A DNA stretch of 64,000 nt, from contig JAKFGP010000051.1 in the NCBI GenBank assembly GCA_021502835.1, positions 1 through 64,000 of the forward strand. The letters are read 5' to 3'. The notes below the pieces were generated by a model. That model saw only the letters and a program-made list of their open reading frames with translations. It made no database searches and was not told the DNA's origin. How positions within the stretch are numbered: position 1 is the first letter of the stretch; each line of letters starts with the position of its first letter. Made by a program: the position numbers and the translations under genes. Positions 50,849 through 63,757 of the stretch are shown here, piece by piece. Origin of the DNA: Streptomyces thinghirensis. GTDB lineage: Bacteria > Actinomycetota > Actinomycetia > Streptomycetales > Streptomycetaceae.

Positions 50849-52185
50849 AAAGCCTCCGAAGGCGTGTTCCAAGGTTCGCTTGAACCCGGTGCGTCGAAGT
50901 CGTGGGACGCGTCGTAGGGCGACGCACCGGGGGACGCACCGGGGTTTGTTCAGTGGCGGGACCGCTGTTGTACGTGTCGTTGGGGTAGTACGTGTCGTAG
51001 ACGGTGTTCGTCTCATTGGTGTCGTACACGTCACTCGAGCCGTAGCCCGACGCGTCCGTATTGCCGTAGACCGGGATGGTGTATCCAGTGTCGTTGGGCG
51101 GGTCGTGGGCCGACCGGGGTGCCTCGCCGACCGGGGGCGGCGACGGGATGGGCCAGCTGCCCGAGGTGCTGCCGCCGCCGTCCACGAGGGTATCGCCTCG
51201 GTGGGACGCATGTCCGTCGGCAGCTGGGCGGACGCGGTCGTCTCGGCCGTCAGCGGCCGCCGGCGCGTGCCGGAGGAGCCGGACACGGCACGGTAGGCCG
51301 CCGCGAGCAGCCGCGCGGGCCTCCGGGGGGCGCGAGGCGCTCCGCGGGCTCGTACAGGGGTGCGGACGGGGACGCCGCGCGCGGCTGCGACGCCCCGGCG
51401 CTCTCGTAGCCCGGCAGCGCGGACGTCGCCGTGGTCCGGGCCCGCCGCTCCTCCAGCTCCTCGCGGGCCATCCGTTCCCCGGTCCCGAGGAACCCGGCGA
51501 TCTTGTCGGCGACCCTGCGTTTGCCGGGCGGGGCGCCGCGCGCAGCGCCAGGGCGGCCAGCAGCGCTACACTGCGAACCTAGGCCGGGCGCGGATCAGGA
51601 AGACCGGCTTCGCCGCGCGATCCCGCGTAGAGCCCGTGCAGCAGGGCCAGGCACCACGCCGGGTAGGCCAGCATGCGCACGGCCCGCCAGCGGGCGGCCA
51701 CGGGGGACGCGAGGCGAAGCGGTTGCGCAGGGCGCCGGTGACGCCCACGAAGATCATGAGCATGCTGGCCAGGGTGCCGAAGCCGATCAGGACGCTCCGG
51801 CCGCCAACGACTCGTCGTCCGTGGCCAGGAGCCCGAACGGGACCACCGCGCCACCCAGGTGGTGTGGTCCAGGGCCAGCTTGACCCCGATGTGCACCAGC
51901 AGGAACACGACCGCGGCGACCGCGGGTGGTCCGGTGCACCGCCTGGGCCAGGATCCGCTGGCGGGTGTCGAGGACGATCCGGTCCTGGGCGACGAGTCCC
52001 CAGATCACCGAGCAGCTGAGGAGGACGAGGGAGAGGACGCCGGCACCGAAGTTGAGGAACTCCGCGAAGGTGTCGTCCGCCGTGCTGTCGTTCGTCACCA
52101 CGGCGGACCTCCCACGTCGCGGACGCGAGGGGAGAGGGCGAGCTGTTGCTGCGGGGGTGGATCGCGGAGGGTTCGAGGGGTTCAT
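50846..52185 (-). CDS. Cytochrome-b-like membrane protein with long disordered tail
   Basis: The start is ATG 52185 (MNPSNPPRSTPAAT). Four to five helices follow: NFGAGVLSLVLLSCSVIWGLV, VVFLLVHIGVKLALDHT, FGTLASMLMIFVGVTGAL and YPAWCLALLHGLYAG, then a fifth. His residues in QAVHRT, LLVHIG, ALDHT and LLHGL are placed like heme ligands of ferric-reductase or cytochrome-b561-type proteins. The basic linker KIAGFLGTGERMAREELEE leads to about 200 disordered residues ending in Asp/Asn/Tyr/Thr-rich sequence (DTNETNTVYDTYYPNDTY). The tail ends at SEAL, where TTGTGA would overlap the next start if an extra G is removed. Confidence 0.75.
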
Positions 52186-52336
52186 AGGGGCAACTCCGGA
52201 GCGGTTCGGGGTAGCGGTCCCGGTGCCGCACTCTAAGTGGCGCCATACCCGTGAGTACGAGGTTTGAGTTATTGCGTTGTTATCCAAACGACAATGCGTT
52301 CCGTACTGATGTCCCTTAGCGGTCGTTATGCGAAGT

Positions 52337-52358
52337 AACCTTGACCTTGGTTCAGGTT
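52337..52358. promoter_or_regulatory. Imperfect palindrome in the divergent leuS / redox-operon region
   Basis: AACCTTGACC-TT-GGTTCAGGTT is a near-perfect dyad, 150 bases upstream of the redox operon start. The surrounding 52260-52350 is unusually AT-rich for this genome. It may be an operator, but no regulator is known. Confidence 0.35.
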
Positions 52359-52441
52359 TGGCGGCCGTGAGGGGTGGTCCGGAGGTCGCGGGCGGCCGGA
52401 AGCCCGTCGCGGCCCGCTCGGCGACTGCGGTACCTGACGCC

Positions 52442-52480
52442 ATGCGTGCCGTACGCCTTCTGCTTAGCGAGCCGCGCTGA
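52442..52480 (+). CDS. Putative leucine-rich leader peptide upstream of leuS
   Basis: ATG 52442 to TGA 52478-52480 encodes MRAVRLLLSEPR, with three consecutive leucine codons (CTT CTG CTT). CTT is rare in this GC-rich genome. No clear ribosome site is upstream, so leaderless translation is possible. The end of the frame overlaps the 5' arm of a strong hairpin (52471-52526). This is the arrangement of a ribosome-mediated attenuator sensing charged tRNA-Leu, placed before the leucyl-tRNA synthetase gene. Confidence 0.65.
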   Translation: MRAVRLLLSEPR

Positions 52481-52526
52481 TCAGTCCCGACCCCGGTCGT
52501 AGTCCGGTGGCCGGAATCAGCGCGGC
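52471..52526 (+). promoter_or_regulatory. Leader hairpin of leuS
   Basis: The perfect 11-base arms GCCGCGCTGAT (52471-52481) and ATCAGCGCGGC (52516-52526) have further internal pairing. A shorter stem CCCTC/GAGGG and ATTTTCATTT follow at about 52532-52557, which could be the terminator. The rest of 52186-52628 holds no other gene I can support. Confidence 0.6.
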
Positions 52527-52628
52527 GTCCCCTCCTGTGCGAGGGATTTTCATTTCCCGGCATTCGCAGCCCGCTGGTCTTGAATGTCGCAGCCGCCGGC
52601 AGAGACGATCGATGGAGCTTTGAGGATC

Positions 52629-55528
<2,900 letters not shown>

Positions 55529-55593
55529 GGCCCGCCGCGGTACCGCTGGGCTCGGGGGTAGTCCCCCTACGGGGAGGCTCGGGGCCCGGTACC

Positions 55594-55634
55594 CGGGCAG
55601 GTTCGGGGTTCTGCTGGAACCCTGGGCCTGCCCG
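55594..55634 (+). terminator. leuS terminator
   Basis: Outer arms CGGGCAGG / CCTGCCCG and inner arms GGGTTC / GAACCC form a long hairpin 65 bases after leuS. Confidence 0.7.
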
Positions 55635-55719
55635 TTGCGTTTACCGTGGAAGAGCGGCACGGCGGGTGCCGTGCCGCGGCCCGCCGATCCGCGGGCCGGA
55701 CGCTCGGAGGAGGAGCTTC

Positions 55720-56465
55720 GTGGAAGCGGTGATCGCAGTCTTCGGTCTGCTTTTCGTGCTCGCCCTCGTGCTGGTGCCTACGCCACGGTGAAGGCCGTCG
55801 GCGCGGCCAAACGCAGCGTGGACCGCGAGCATCACCCAGGCCCGCCGCACGGTCGAGGACCACACACTGCGGGCCAAGTCCCTCGTCCAGCTGGGTCCGC
55901 GGGCGAGCTCGCACAGCTGCGGCTGGCCCTCGCGCACGTCGATGCGGGCCACGCAGGACGCGCTGCACGCGGGCGTGGCCGAGGACGAGTCCCTCGGAGT
56001 CCCTCGCCCTCTTCGAGCGGCTCAGCGCGCACGGGTTCGAACTGGACGGCGAGCTCAGGCGGCTGGAGTCCGAACCGGACCGCGCCACGCTCGCCGAGCG
56101 CCTTCCCCACGCTGCGCGAGCGCACCGAGCGCATCATCCATTCGGCGGAGTCCCTGCGCTGGGCGGCCCGCGAACCGGGCCCATCGTTTCGCCGACGACG
56201 ACCTGACTCCCTGAGCGCACAGATCGACGTCGAGGCCGGTGCCCCTGCGGCACTCGGACGGAGACGGAGCACGCCGCCGCGCCGCCGCCCTGGCCCCGAG
56301 GCGCCGGGCACCGACGCCCCGGCCGCCCGGCAGAGTTGGCCTCAGACCCCGCAGCACCCGGGGCGGGAACCGGCGGAGGAACCCGCGCGGCCCGCCATCA
56401 CACCGCCCGGCCCGAGCCCCGTGTACCCCTGGCAGAAGAAGGCCCGTCCGGAGAACACGACCTGA
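55720..56465 (+). CDS. Single-pass membrane protein with coiled-coil domain
   Basis: GTG 55720 follows GGAGGAG (VEAVIAVFGLLFVLALVLG), so the protein opens with a transmembrane anchor. About 170 helical residues follow: KAVGAAKRSVDRS, LGPAGELAQLRLAL, TQDALHAGVAEDES, ALFERLSAHGFELDGELRRL and ERTERIIHSAESLRWAA. They probably form a coiled coil, and a Pro/Arg/Glu-rich tail ends ARPENTT at TGA 56463-56465. No catalytic motif is present. It is conserved between leuS and degV in Streptomyces. Indels lie near 55780, 55828, 55897, 55945, 56000, 56100 and 56185. Confidence 0.75.
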
Positions 56466-56468
56466 CCG

Positions 56469-56499
56469 CGGCCCCGTGAACGCCCGGTCGTCGGGGCCG
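56469..56499 (+). terminator. Stem-loop after the coiled-coil membrane gene
   Basis: Arms CGGCCCCG / CGGGGCCG enclose a 15-base loop just after the stop. Confidence 0.55.
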
Positions 56500-56539
56500 G
56501 GCTGCCGCTATGGGCGCTACGGCAGGTAACCTCCAGCTC

Positions 56540-57384
56540 ATGTCCCGCCATGTCGCGATCGTCACGGATTCAACGGCCTACCTCCCGGCCCGGACGATGG
56601 AGCGGCACGGCATCACCGCGGTACCCCCTGACCGTCGTCCTGGGCGACCGGGCGCTGGAGGAGGGCACCGAGATCTCGACCCGCTCGCTGGCCCAGGCCC
56701 TGCAGAAACGGCGGCCGGTCACCACCTCCCGCCCCAGCCCCGAACTCTTCGCCGAGACCTACCGCAAGATCGCCGAGTCCGGCGCGGACGGCATCGTCTC
56801 CCTCCACCTCTCCGCCGAACTCTCCGGCACGCACGACGCGGCCGTCGTCGCCGCGCGGGAGGCGACCGTTCCAGTGCGTGTAGTGGACACCGGGATGATC
56901 GCGATGGCCCTCGGATTCTGCGCGCTCTCCGCGGCGGAGGCGGCGGAGGCGGGGGGCACGGTGGACGAAGCGGTCACGGCCGCGGAGAAGCGGGCCGCGG
57001 GGACCTCCGCCTACTTCTACGTCGACACCCTCGACTATCTGCGTCGCGGCGGCCGGATCGGGGCGGCCCAGGCACTGTTCGGTTCCGCTCTCGCGGTGAA
57101 GCCCCTGCTGCAGCTGGGCGGCGGCCGCATCGAGCCCCTGGCGAAGGTCCGACGGCGTCCAAGGCCATCGCCCGGCTGGAGGAGATCGTCGCCGACCGGG
57201 CGGGCAGCGCACCCGTCGACATCGCCGTCCACCATCTCGCCGCCCCCGACCGGGCGTCGGCCCTGGCGGACCGCCTGAGCAACCGGGTGTCGGGCTGGCC
57301 GACCTGCACGTGAGCGAGGTCGGCGCGGTGATCGGTGCGCACACGGGGCCCGGGCTGCTGGGGGTCGTGGTCTCGTCGCGGTAG
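56540..57384 (+). CDS. DegV-family fatty-acid-binding protein
   Basis: DegV proteins bind fatty acids, and some serve as the FakB subunit of fatty acid kinase. ATG 56540 opens MSRHVAIVTDSTAYLPA, the typical DegV start. Other signatures are VTTSRPSPELFAETYRK, VSLHLSAELSGTHDAA, VVDTGMIAMALGF, YFYVDTLDYLRRGGRIGAAQAL and LAVKPLLQLGGGRIEPLAKVR. TAG at 57382-57384 follows GLLGVVVSSR. The length is about 281 residues. Indels lie near 56628, 57150 and 57292. No FakA homologue lies in the window. Confidence 0.92.
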
Positions 57385-57392
57385 AGGGCGGT

Positions 57393-57459
57393 CGGGCGTC
57401 ACGGTCGCGGGTCAGGGTTTCGCGCGTCATGGTTTCGCGTCGAGGTTTGCGCGTCACCC
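57393..57459 (+). repeat. Degenerate 13-15 bp tandem repeat between degV and comEA
   Basis: Four to five loose copies related to CGCGTCATGGTTT follow the degV stop. The copies are diverged, so this is a weak repeat. Confidence 0.45.
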
Positions 57460-57550
57460 GTGCGGGGGTCGGAGTTTTCCACAACCTGGGGGTAGTCCCC
57501 GGAATTGAGCATGATCATCGCGGTGTGCCGAGGTGTCCGATCCTCGTCGC

Positions 57551-58712
57551 ATGGCTCTTCGATCACGCTCACGCACAGCTACCGCCACCAGCGGCCCGGG
57601 CCGTGGCCCGGCCTCCGACGGCCGGCTCCGCAACCGCCGCTCGCCCCGCTCCGCCGGCCGAGCACGGCACAGGCGTCGCCCCGCGCCGGCGGAGGAGCTC
57701 CGCCGACGTGCGGAGGCGCTCTTCGTCGGCTCCGTCGGGCCCGACGGACCCGACGGAACCCCGGGTCCGTCGCGCAGGGGAGCGAGCCGGGGACAGGGCC
57801 GCCGCCGACCTGGAGCCGCGATGCCGGGCGGCCCGCAGGAGCCGGAGACGGCGGCAGGGCACGGAAGGACGTAGCGGGGGCGCGAGGAGGGGTGCGCAAG
57901 GAGGGGACGCACACGGAGAAGACGCGCACGGAGGGAGTGCGCAGGAAGGGGAGCGTCACCGGACGCTTCGACGGTGCCGCGGCGACCTGGCGGGAACGGG
58001 CCGGGCAGGCGCTGCGGGAGCGGATGCCGGTGTGGCTCCAGACACGGTGCGGACTTGAGCGCCGCAGCGTGGCCGCGCTCACGGTACTGCTCGTCGTCGC
58101 GGCGGTCTTCGCCGCACAGCACTTTGGACCGGTCGCACCCAGCCGGTGTCGGCGCCCGAGATGGTGCGGGGAGGCGGCGGCGTTCGGCGCGGGGGAGAGG
58201 ACGAGGCGGCGGGAGCGGGCCCCCACGGCCGGCCCGCCCAGGGCCCGGCAGAGGCCACGGCCACGGTCGGGGCCGAGATCGTGGTGGACGTCGGCGGCAA
58301 GGTCCGCAAGCCCGGGATCCACCGCCTTCCGGCAGGGGCACGGGTCGCGGACGCTCTGCGTGCCGCAGGAGGCGTGCGAACCGGTACCAAGACCGACGGG
58401 CTGAACCGGGCGCGCTTTCTGGTGGACGGCGAGCAGGTGATCGTCGGCGCTTCCGCGCCGGCCGGCCCGGGCGGCACCGCCCCCGGCGGGCCGGGCGCCC
58501 CGGCGGCGGGGACCGCACCCGCAGCACCGGTCTCCCTCAACACGGCGACCGCCGACCAGCTCGACACCCTGCCGGGCGTCGGCCCCGTGCTGGCCCAGCA
58601 CATCATCGACTACCGCACCCAGCACGGCGGTTTCCGCTCGGTGGACGAACTGCGCGAGGTGAACGGCATCGGCGAACGCCGCTTCGCCGACCTGCGCAAC
58701 CTCGTGCGGCCA
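57551..58712 (+). CDS. comEA: ComEA-type DNA-binding protein
   Basis: ATG 57551 (MALRSRSRTATATSG) starts a long, basic, low-complexity cytoplasmic region. A helix (VAALTVLLVVAAVFAAQHF) follows near 58070. The outer part has an SLBB domain (IVVDVGGKVRKPGIHRLPAGARVADALRAAG) and a C-terminal helix-hairpin-helix pair: VSLNTATADQLDTLPGVG, IIDYRTQHGGF and LREVNGIGERRFADL. The fold ends at RNLVRP, where comEC begins; no in-frame stop appears until 58949, so the stop is probably lost to an indel in the repeat. Indels lie near 57600, 57880, 58127 and 58145. The family binds incoming DNA in competent bacteria; its role in Streptomyces is unclear. Confidence 0.88.
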
Positions 58713-61569
58713 TGGAGCACGGACGCGAGCACGGACGCGAGCACGGACGCGAGCACGGCCATGAGCGTGCGGACGAGGCCGCCGGGCGGGTCGGCAGAGC
58801 CCGCCGACCACCTGACCGCGCCCCCCGCGCGCAGCCGTGCACGCCGCCTCCGGGCATCGGCTCGGTGCGAGCGCATCCCCGGCAGGACGGGCCAACGGAC
58901 CTGCGGCTGGTGCCGCCCGCGCTCGCGGCCTGGGCGACGGCGGCGCTGATGCCGGACGTGCCGGTGGGGTGGGGCGTGGGCCTCCTGATCGGCGCCCTGG
59001 CCCTGTCCGGCGCTGCTGCTGGGGGCGAGTGGGCAGCGCACGACGCGCGGACCGCACCGCGCGACGGTCGCCGCCCTGCTCCTCTGCGTCGCCGCGTCCG
59101 CCACCTCGGCCGCGCTGCACGGGCGCGGACCTGCGCCGGGGACCCGTGCCGGCGCTGGCACGGCAGTACGCCACCGTCACCGCCGAGTTGGAGATCACCG
59201 CCGACCCCCGCCTCACCCGGCCCCGCGTCCGGGGAAACCGGGCCGTGCCGCCCACCGTGCTGATCGAAGCCGACGTACGACGGGTGACGGAAGCGGGCGG
59301 GAGAGAGGTGGCGACACGGACGCCGGTGCTGCTGCTCGTGGACGTGGCCGAGAGTGACGGCGACGGCGACGGCAAGGGCGAGGGCGACCGCGAGGGCAAG
59401 GGCGAGAGTGAGGGGCACTGGGCCGGGCCTCCGCGGGGGCGCGGACGACGCGCGGCTCACCCGTGCCGGGCCCGGCACCTCGCGCTGGCTGGGATCTGCT
59501 GCCGACGACGCGGCTCCTCGTCACCGCCCGGTCGGCGCCCCCGAGGACGAGCGGGGACCGGATCGCCGCCGTGCTGCGGGTACGGGGCGGTCGGGAGGCG
59601 CCGGAGGTGGTGGCAGGGCCGTCGGGGGCGCAGCGGCTGGCGGGACGACTGCGGGCCGGGCTGCGAGAGGCCACCGAGGGGCTGCCGGCGGACGCGCGGG
59701 CGCTGCTGCCGGGTCTGGTCGTCGGTGACACGTCGCGTATCACGCCGGAGCTGGAGGAGGCGTTCAAGGAGACCGACCTCGCGCACACGCTGGCCGTGTC
59801 CGGGGCCAACTTCACGATCGTGCTGGCTCTGCTGCTCGGACCGCCGGGACTGGCCCACGCAGCGAGCGCCGGGGCTGGCGCCCCGTCTCGGTATCTCCCT
59901 GCGGACGACCGCGCTGCTCGGCGGGGTGCTGGCACCGCCTTCGTCGTAGTGTGCCGGCCCGACCCGAGCGTGCTGCGGGCCGCCGCCTGCGGGGCCGTCG
60001 CCCCTGCTCGCCCTGGCCACCGGACGCCGCAGATCCCCTGCTCCCGGCGCTGGCGACGGCCGTGCTCCTCCTGGTGCTGTACGACCCGGAACTGGCCCGC
60101 AGTTACGGCTTCCTGCTCTCCGTGCTGGCCACCGGGGCGCTGCTCACGCTGGCCCCGCGCTGGAGCGCGGCGTTGCGCCGGCGCCGGGTTCCTCCTCGGC
60201 TCGCCGAGGCGCTGGCCGCCGCGGGCGCGGCCCAGGCCCTGTGCGCGCCGGTCGTCGCCGTGCTGTCGGCGCGGGTGAGCCTGGTGGGGGTGCCCTGCAA
60301 TCTGCTCGTGGAGTTCGCGGTCGCGCCGGCCACGGTGCTGGGGTTCGCGGCGCTGGCGACGGCACCGGTGGCGATGCCGGTGGCCGAAGGGCTGGCCTGG
60401 TGCGGAGGTTGGCCGGCCGAGTGGATCGCGGGGATCGCCCGTACCGGGGCCGCGCTGCCCGGCGCGGGAGTGGACTGGCCGGGCAGCTGGGCCGGGGCGG
60501 TGCTGCTCGCCCTGGTCACGGTGGGTGTACTGCTCGTCGGCCGACGGTTGCCGAGGCATCCGTGGTGGTGCGGTGTGTGCGCGGTGCTCCTGGTGCTGGC
60601 GGTGGTGCGGCCACCGCCACTGGCCCGTGATCACGGGGTGGCCTCCGCCGGGCTGGCGGATGGTGATGTGCGACGTGGGACAGGGCGATGCCATGGTGCT
60701 CGCGGCGGGCGCGGGCGCGGGCGTCGTGGTGGACACCGGACCCGACCCGGCGCTGGTCGACCACTGTCTGCGCTCCTCGGCATCACCCGCGTCCCGCTCG
60801 TGGTGCTGACCCACTCCACGCCGACCATGTGGCGGGCCTGCCCGGGGTGTTGCGGGGGCGTTCGGTGGGCGCGATCGAGACGACCGCCCTCGAAGAGCCC
60901 GCGGACCAGGCCGAGTCCGTCCGCAGGCAGGCGGCGGCACGGCGGATTCCCCTGCGGCACGCCTCCGCCGGGGAAGAGCGGCGGTCCGGCCCCCTGTCCT
61001 GGCAGGTGGCGTGGCCGCCACCGACCCAGCCGAAGGGGCCACCACCGACCCCGCCGACGGCCGCGGCGCCGGTCTTCCCGACGAGCACGGAAGGACCCAA
61101 CGACGCCAGCGTCACCCTCCTGGTGCGGACGGCGGGACTGCGTCTGCTGCTGCTCGGGGACCTGGAGCCCCCGGCACAGCGGGAGCTGGCGAGATCACCG
61201 GCGGGAGCGGCGCTGGAAGGGGTCGATGTGCTGAAAGTTGCCCATCACGGCTCCGCTCACCAGGATGCCGGCCTCATACGGAAGGTGGCTCCACGGCTGG
61301 CGCTCATCAGCTGCGGAGAGGACAACACCTACGGGCACCCGGCCCCGGCACCGTCGAGGCGCTGCGCGCCCAGGGGCGCGACGGTGCTGCGGACGGACCG
61401 GGACGGGGCGCTGGCGGTCGCCGGCACGGGCAGGGCGTTGCGGGTGGCGCGAGACTGGAGGGCATGGATGCAACACAGGTCGACGCCTACCTCCGCCGTC
61501 TGGGAGCCGAGTACCCGGCGTGGCCCACCACCGACGCCCTGCGCGAGCTGCACCTTCGCCATCTGCTGA
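58712..61569 (+). CDS. comEC: ComEC/Rec2-family membrane protein with metallo-beta-lactamase domain
   Basis: The start is probably ATG 58712 (MEHGREHGRE), at the end of comEA. Helices begin at LVPPALAAWATAALM. The DUF4131-like outer domain is followed by the competence core (FKETDLAHTLAVSGANFTIVLAL, AAACGAVALLALATGR-like, LARSYGFLLSVLATGALL). A metallo-beta-lactamase domain closes the protein: MCDVGQGDAMVL, a broken HFHADH at 60812, LLLGDLEPPAQ and LKVAHHGSAHQD. A charged Gly/Asp/Glu insert lies at 59352-59418. The frame continues to TGA 61567-61569, overlapping the next gene by about 100 bases, so the true stop may be earlier. More than 12 indels occur. Confidence 0.9.
58715..58762 (+). repeat. 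12-bp tandem repeat at the comEA-comEC junction
   Basis: GAGCACGGACGC occurs three times from 58715, then once as GAGCACGGCCAT. It encodes EHGR units in the comEC frame and STDA units in the comEA frame. Confidence 0.9.
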
Positions 61570-62290
61570 CGGTGCCGTTCGAGAACCTGTCCGTCCATCT
61601 GGGCGAGGAGATCGTGCTGGAGGAGGGGCGGCTGCTGGACAAGGTGGTGGGCGCGCGACGGGGCGGGTTCTGCTACGAACTCAACGGTCTCTTCGGCGCG
61701 TTGCTCGCGGCGCTCGGGTACGAGGTCACGCTGCTCGCGGCGCGGGTGTACGGGGACGGGGACCGGCTCGGGATCCCGTTCGACCATCTGGCGCTGCGGG
61801 TGCGGACGGTGGACGGGGGCGATCTGCTGGCGGACGTCGGGTTCGGGGCGCACAGCCACGGTCCGCTGGCGTTCGCGGAGCGGGGGAGCAGAAGGATCCG
61901 GGCGGCACGTTCCAGGTCGTCGAGGCGGGTCCGGACGCGGCCGGGGTGCGCGGCGGGCACGACTCGGCCCGGGCGGCCGACCTGGACGTGCTGCGGGACG
62001 GGAAGCCCGTGTACCGGGTGGAACCGCGCCCGCGGGTGCTCGGCGACTTCGAGTCCGGCGCGTGGTGGCACAGCACCTCGCCCCGGTCGCACTTCCTCCA
62101 GTCGCCGGTCTGCTCGCGGGTCACGGAGGACGGAGGGAGGATCACGCTGAGCGGCCGCAGGCTCGTGTCGACGGCCGCCGACGGCCGCCGGGAGGAGCGT
62201 GAGCCGGCCACGGACGAGGAGGTCCTCGCGGCCTACCGGGAGCACTTCGGCATCCACCTCGACGAGGTGCCGCCCGCGCCCCGACTGTGA
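61464..62290 (+). CDS. Arylamine N-acetyltransferase
   Basis: ATG 61464 (MDATQVDAYLRRLG) follows CTGGAGG, and TGA 62288-62290 ends HLDEVPPAPRL; about 275 residues. The catalytic triad is visible: Cys in RRGGFCYELNG near 61672, His in PFDHLALRV near 61783 and Asp in LADVGFGAHSHG near 61836. The opening PFENLSVHLGEEI is typical. NATs use acetyl-CoA or other acyl-CoAs on aromatic amines and hydrazines. One or two indels lie near 61890. Its 5' end overlaps the apparent end of comEC. Confidence 0.94.
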
Positions 62291-62474
62291 GGATTCGCGG
62301 CGTCCGGTGTGGCGATATCGGGCCACACAGGGCTACTCATGCCACTCGTGCGCACTCCCAGCACATGCGCCGGTTTCCTTGAAGTGGTCCCCCGTGTTGC
62401 CCTCGAAACCCCCATCGGTGATCGAATGTTTCTTCGTCAACTAGTTTTCTCACGTCGTGCAGAGGGTGTCGCAG

Positions 62475-63360
62475 ATGATCGGCCGCTGGCTGGGAAGCCG
62501 AACGAAGCGGATGCAACGGACGGGTCCCCCTGGCGGCGGTGCGGACCCCGCCGAACGCGGGGGTGCTGAACTGCCGGGTCCTCGACCCCGTCAACGAGCC
62601 GATTCCGCACGCAGAGTTCACGGTCAGCGACACCATGGGGCGCAAGGTGGTCAGCGGCGGGGACGGATCCCTTCGGGTCGTTCGTGGCGACGGTGCCCAC
62701 GGGGAGTGCCGGACTCGCGGTGTCCGCCGAGGGCTACACGCCCCCCCGGGCGTCCGCGACCGTCACCGAGGACACGCTGGCCTCGCTCGGCGACGTGACC
62801 CTCAAGTGGCCCAGCCTCTCGAGCTGCCCGCGCCGGGCGACTGGGAGATCGAGCCGGCGCACTCGTCGATCGCGTTCACCGCCCGCACATCGGGCTGGCG
62901 CCCGGATCCACGGCCGGTTCAATCTCCTTCGCGGGCGCGGTGCGGATCGGCGACGACATGGAGCAGTCGGCGATGCACGTGGTCATCGACGCGGCGTCCA
63001 TCGATACCAACGTGAAGATGCGCGACGACCATCTGCGGTCGGGGGACTTCCTGGACGTGCAGCGGTTCCCGACCCTGGAGTTCTACAGCGACCGGTTCAC
63101 GCACCGGGGCGGCAACCGGTGGGCCGTCACGGGAGCGCTGTCCCTGCACGGCGTGACGCGCACGGTCACCCTGGACGCCGAGTATCTCGGCCTGGGCAAC
63201 GGCATGGAGGGCGAGGCGCGGGCGGCCTGCCGCGCCACCACCGAGCTGCACCGCGACGACTTCACCGTGAGCTGGCAGGACCATGCTGGCGCGCGGCATC
63301 GCGGTGGTCGGGCCCAGCATCAGGATCGGCCTCGACATCCAGATCGCGCCCAAGGGCTGA
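62475..63360 (+). CDS. YceI-family protein with N-terminal carboxypeptidase-regulatory-like domain
   Basis: The start is probably ATG 62475 (MIGRWLGSRTKRM) and the stop is TGA 63358-63360, about 295 residues. The first domain (62560-62810) is an Ig-like CarboxypepD_reg fold: GVLNCRVLDPVNEPIPHAEF, GSAGLAVSAEGYTPP. The YceI lipocalin-like domain follows: WEIEPAHSSIAFTARHIG, GAVRIGDDMEQSAMHVVIDAASIDT, DDHLRSGDFLDVQRFPTLEF and GVTRTVTLDAEYLG. YceI folds bind long polyisoprenoids. No signal peptide is clear, though a short basic start is present. Indels lie near 62545, 62680, 62805, 62895, 62925 and 63285. Confidence 0.87.
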
Positions 63361-63405
63361 CGCGGCACCGACCTGACCGTCCGCCCTGCCGCGCGGTGTC
63401 CGACA

Positions 63406-63655
63406 ATGGCACCCGTGAGCGATGTGAGACATGTGCTGGTGCTGCCCGACCGCGACGCCGCGAGGAGGTGGCCCAGGCGCTCGGGGAGCGCTTCGACTCG
63501 ACGAGGAACCCCGACTGCTCCGGGACGCCCTGGCCGGCGAGGACGACGCCGAGGACGCCCAGTGGCTCGTCGTCCTGCGCGACGAGCGGGGGGCCGGACC
63601 CCCGCGAGCTGGACGAGTTCGCGGGGAGTGGGAGGGCTGGCGCGAGGAACCCTAG
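63406..63655 (+). CDS. Small acidic conserved protein
   Basis: The start is ATG 63406 (MAPVSDVRHVLVLPDRDAAE) or GTG 63415, and the stop is TAG 63653-63655. The product of about 82 residues is acidic: EVAQALGERF, LLRDALAGEDDAEDAQWLVVL, LDEFAGEWEGWREEP. Indels lie near 63462, 63503, 63592 and 63628. It resembles small ribonuclease-inhibitor-like proteins found before holA in Streptomyces, but I cannot confirm a family. Confidence 0.7.
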
Positions 63656-63757
63656 GGGTGTCGTCTGGACCTTGCCGGGGTCGCGGGGTCTGGCACGCGC
63701 ATCTGCGGCGTCGGCGGCGAAGTCCGTTGTCAGTGGTGCGTGCGATGCTTGTCGCGA

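Noticed and set aside
52260..52300. Rex-type redox operator upstream of the cytochrome-b-like gene
   Set aside because: The TTGT...ACAA element there does not match the Rex consensus spacing or bases well enough.
57551..58949. comEA and comEC overlapping by about 240 bases
   Set aside because: The comEA fold ends at 58712, and the extra residues are shadow sequence of comEC. A hidden stop is more likely.
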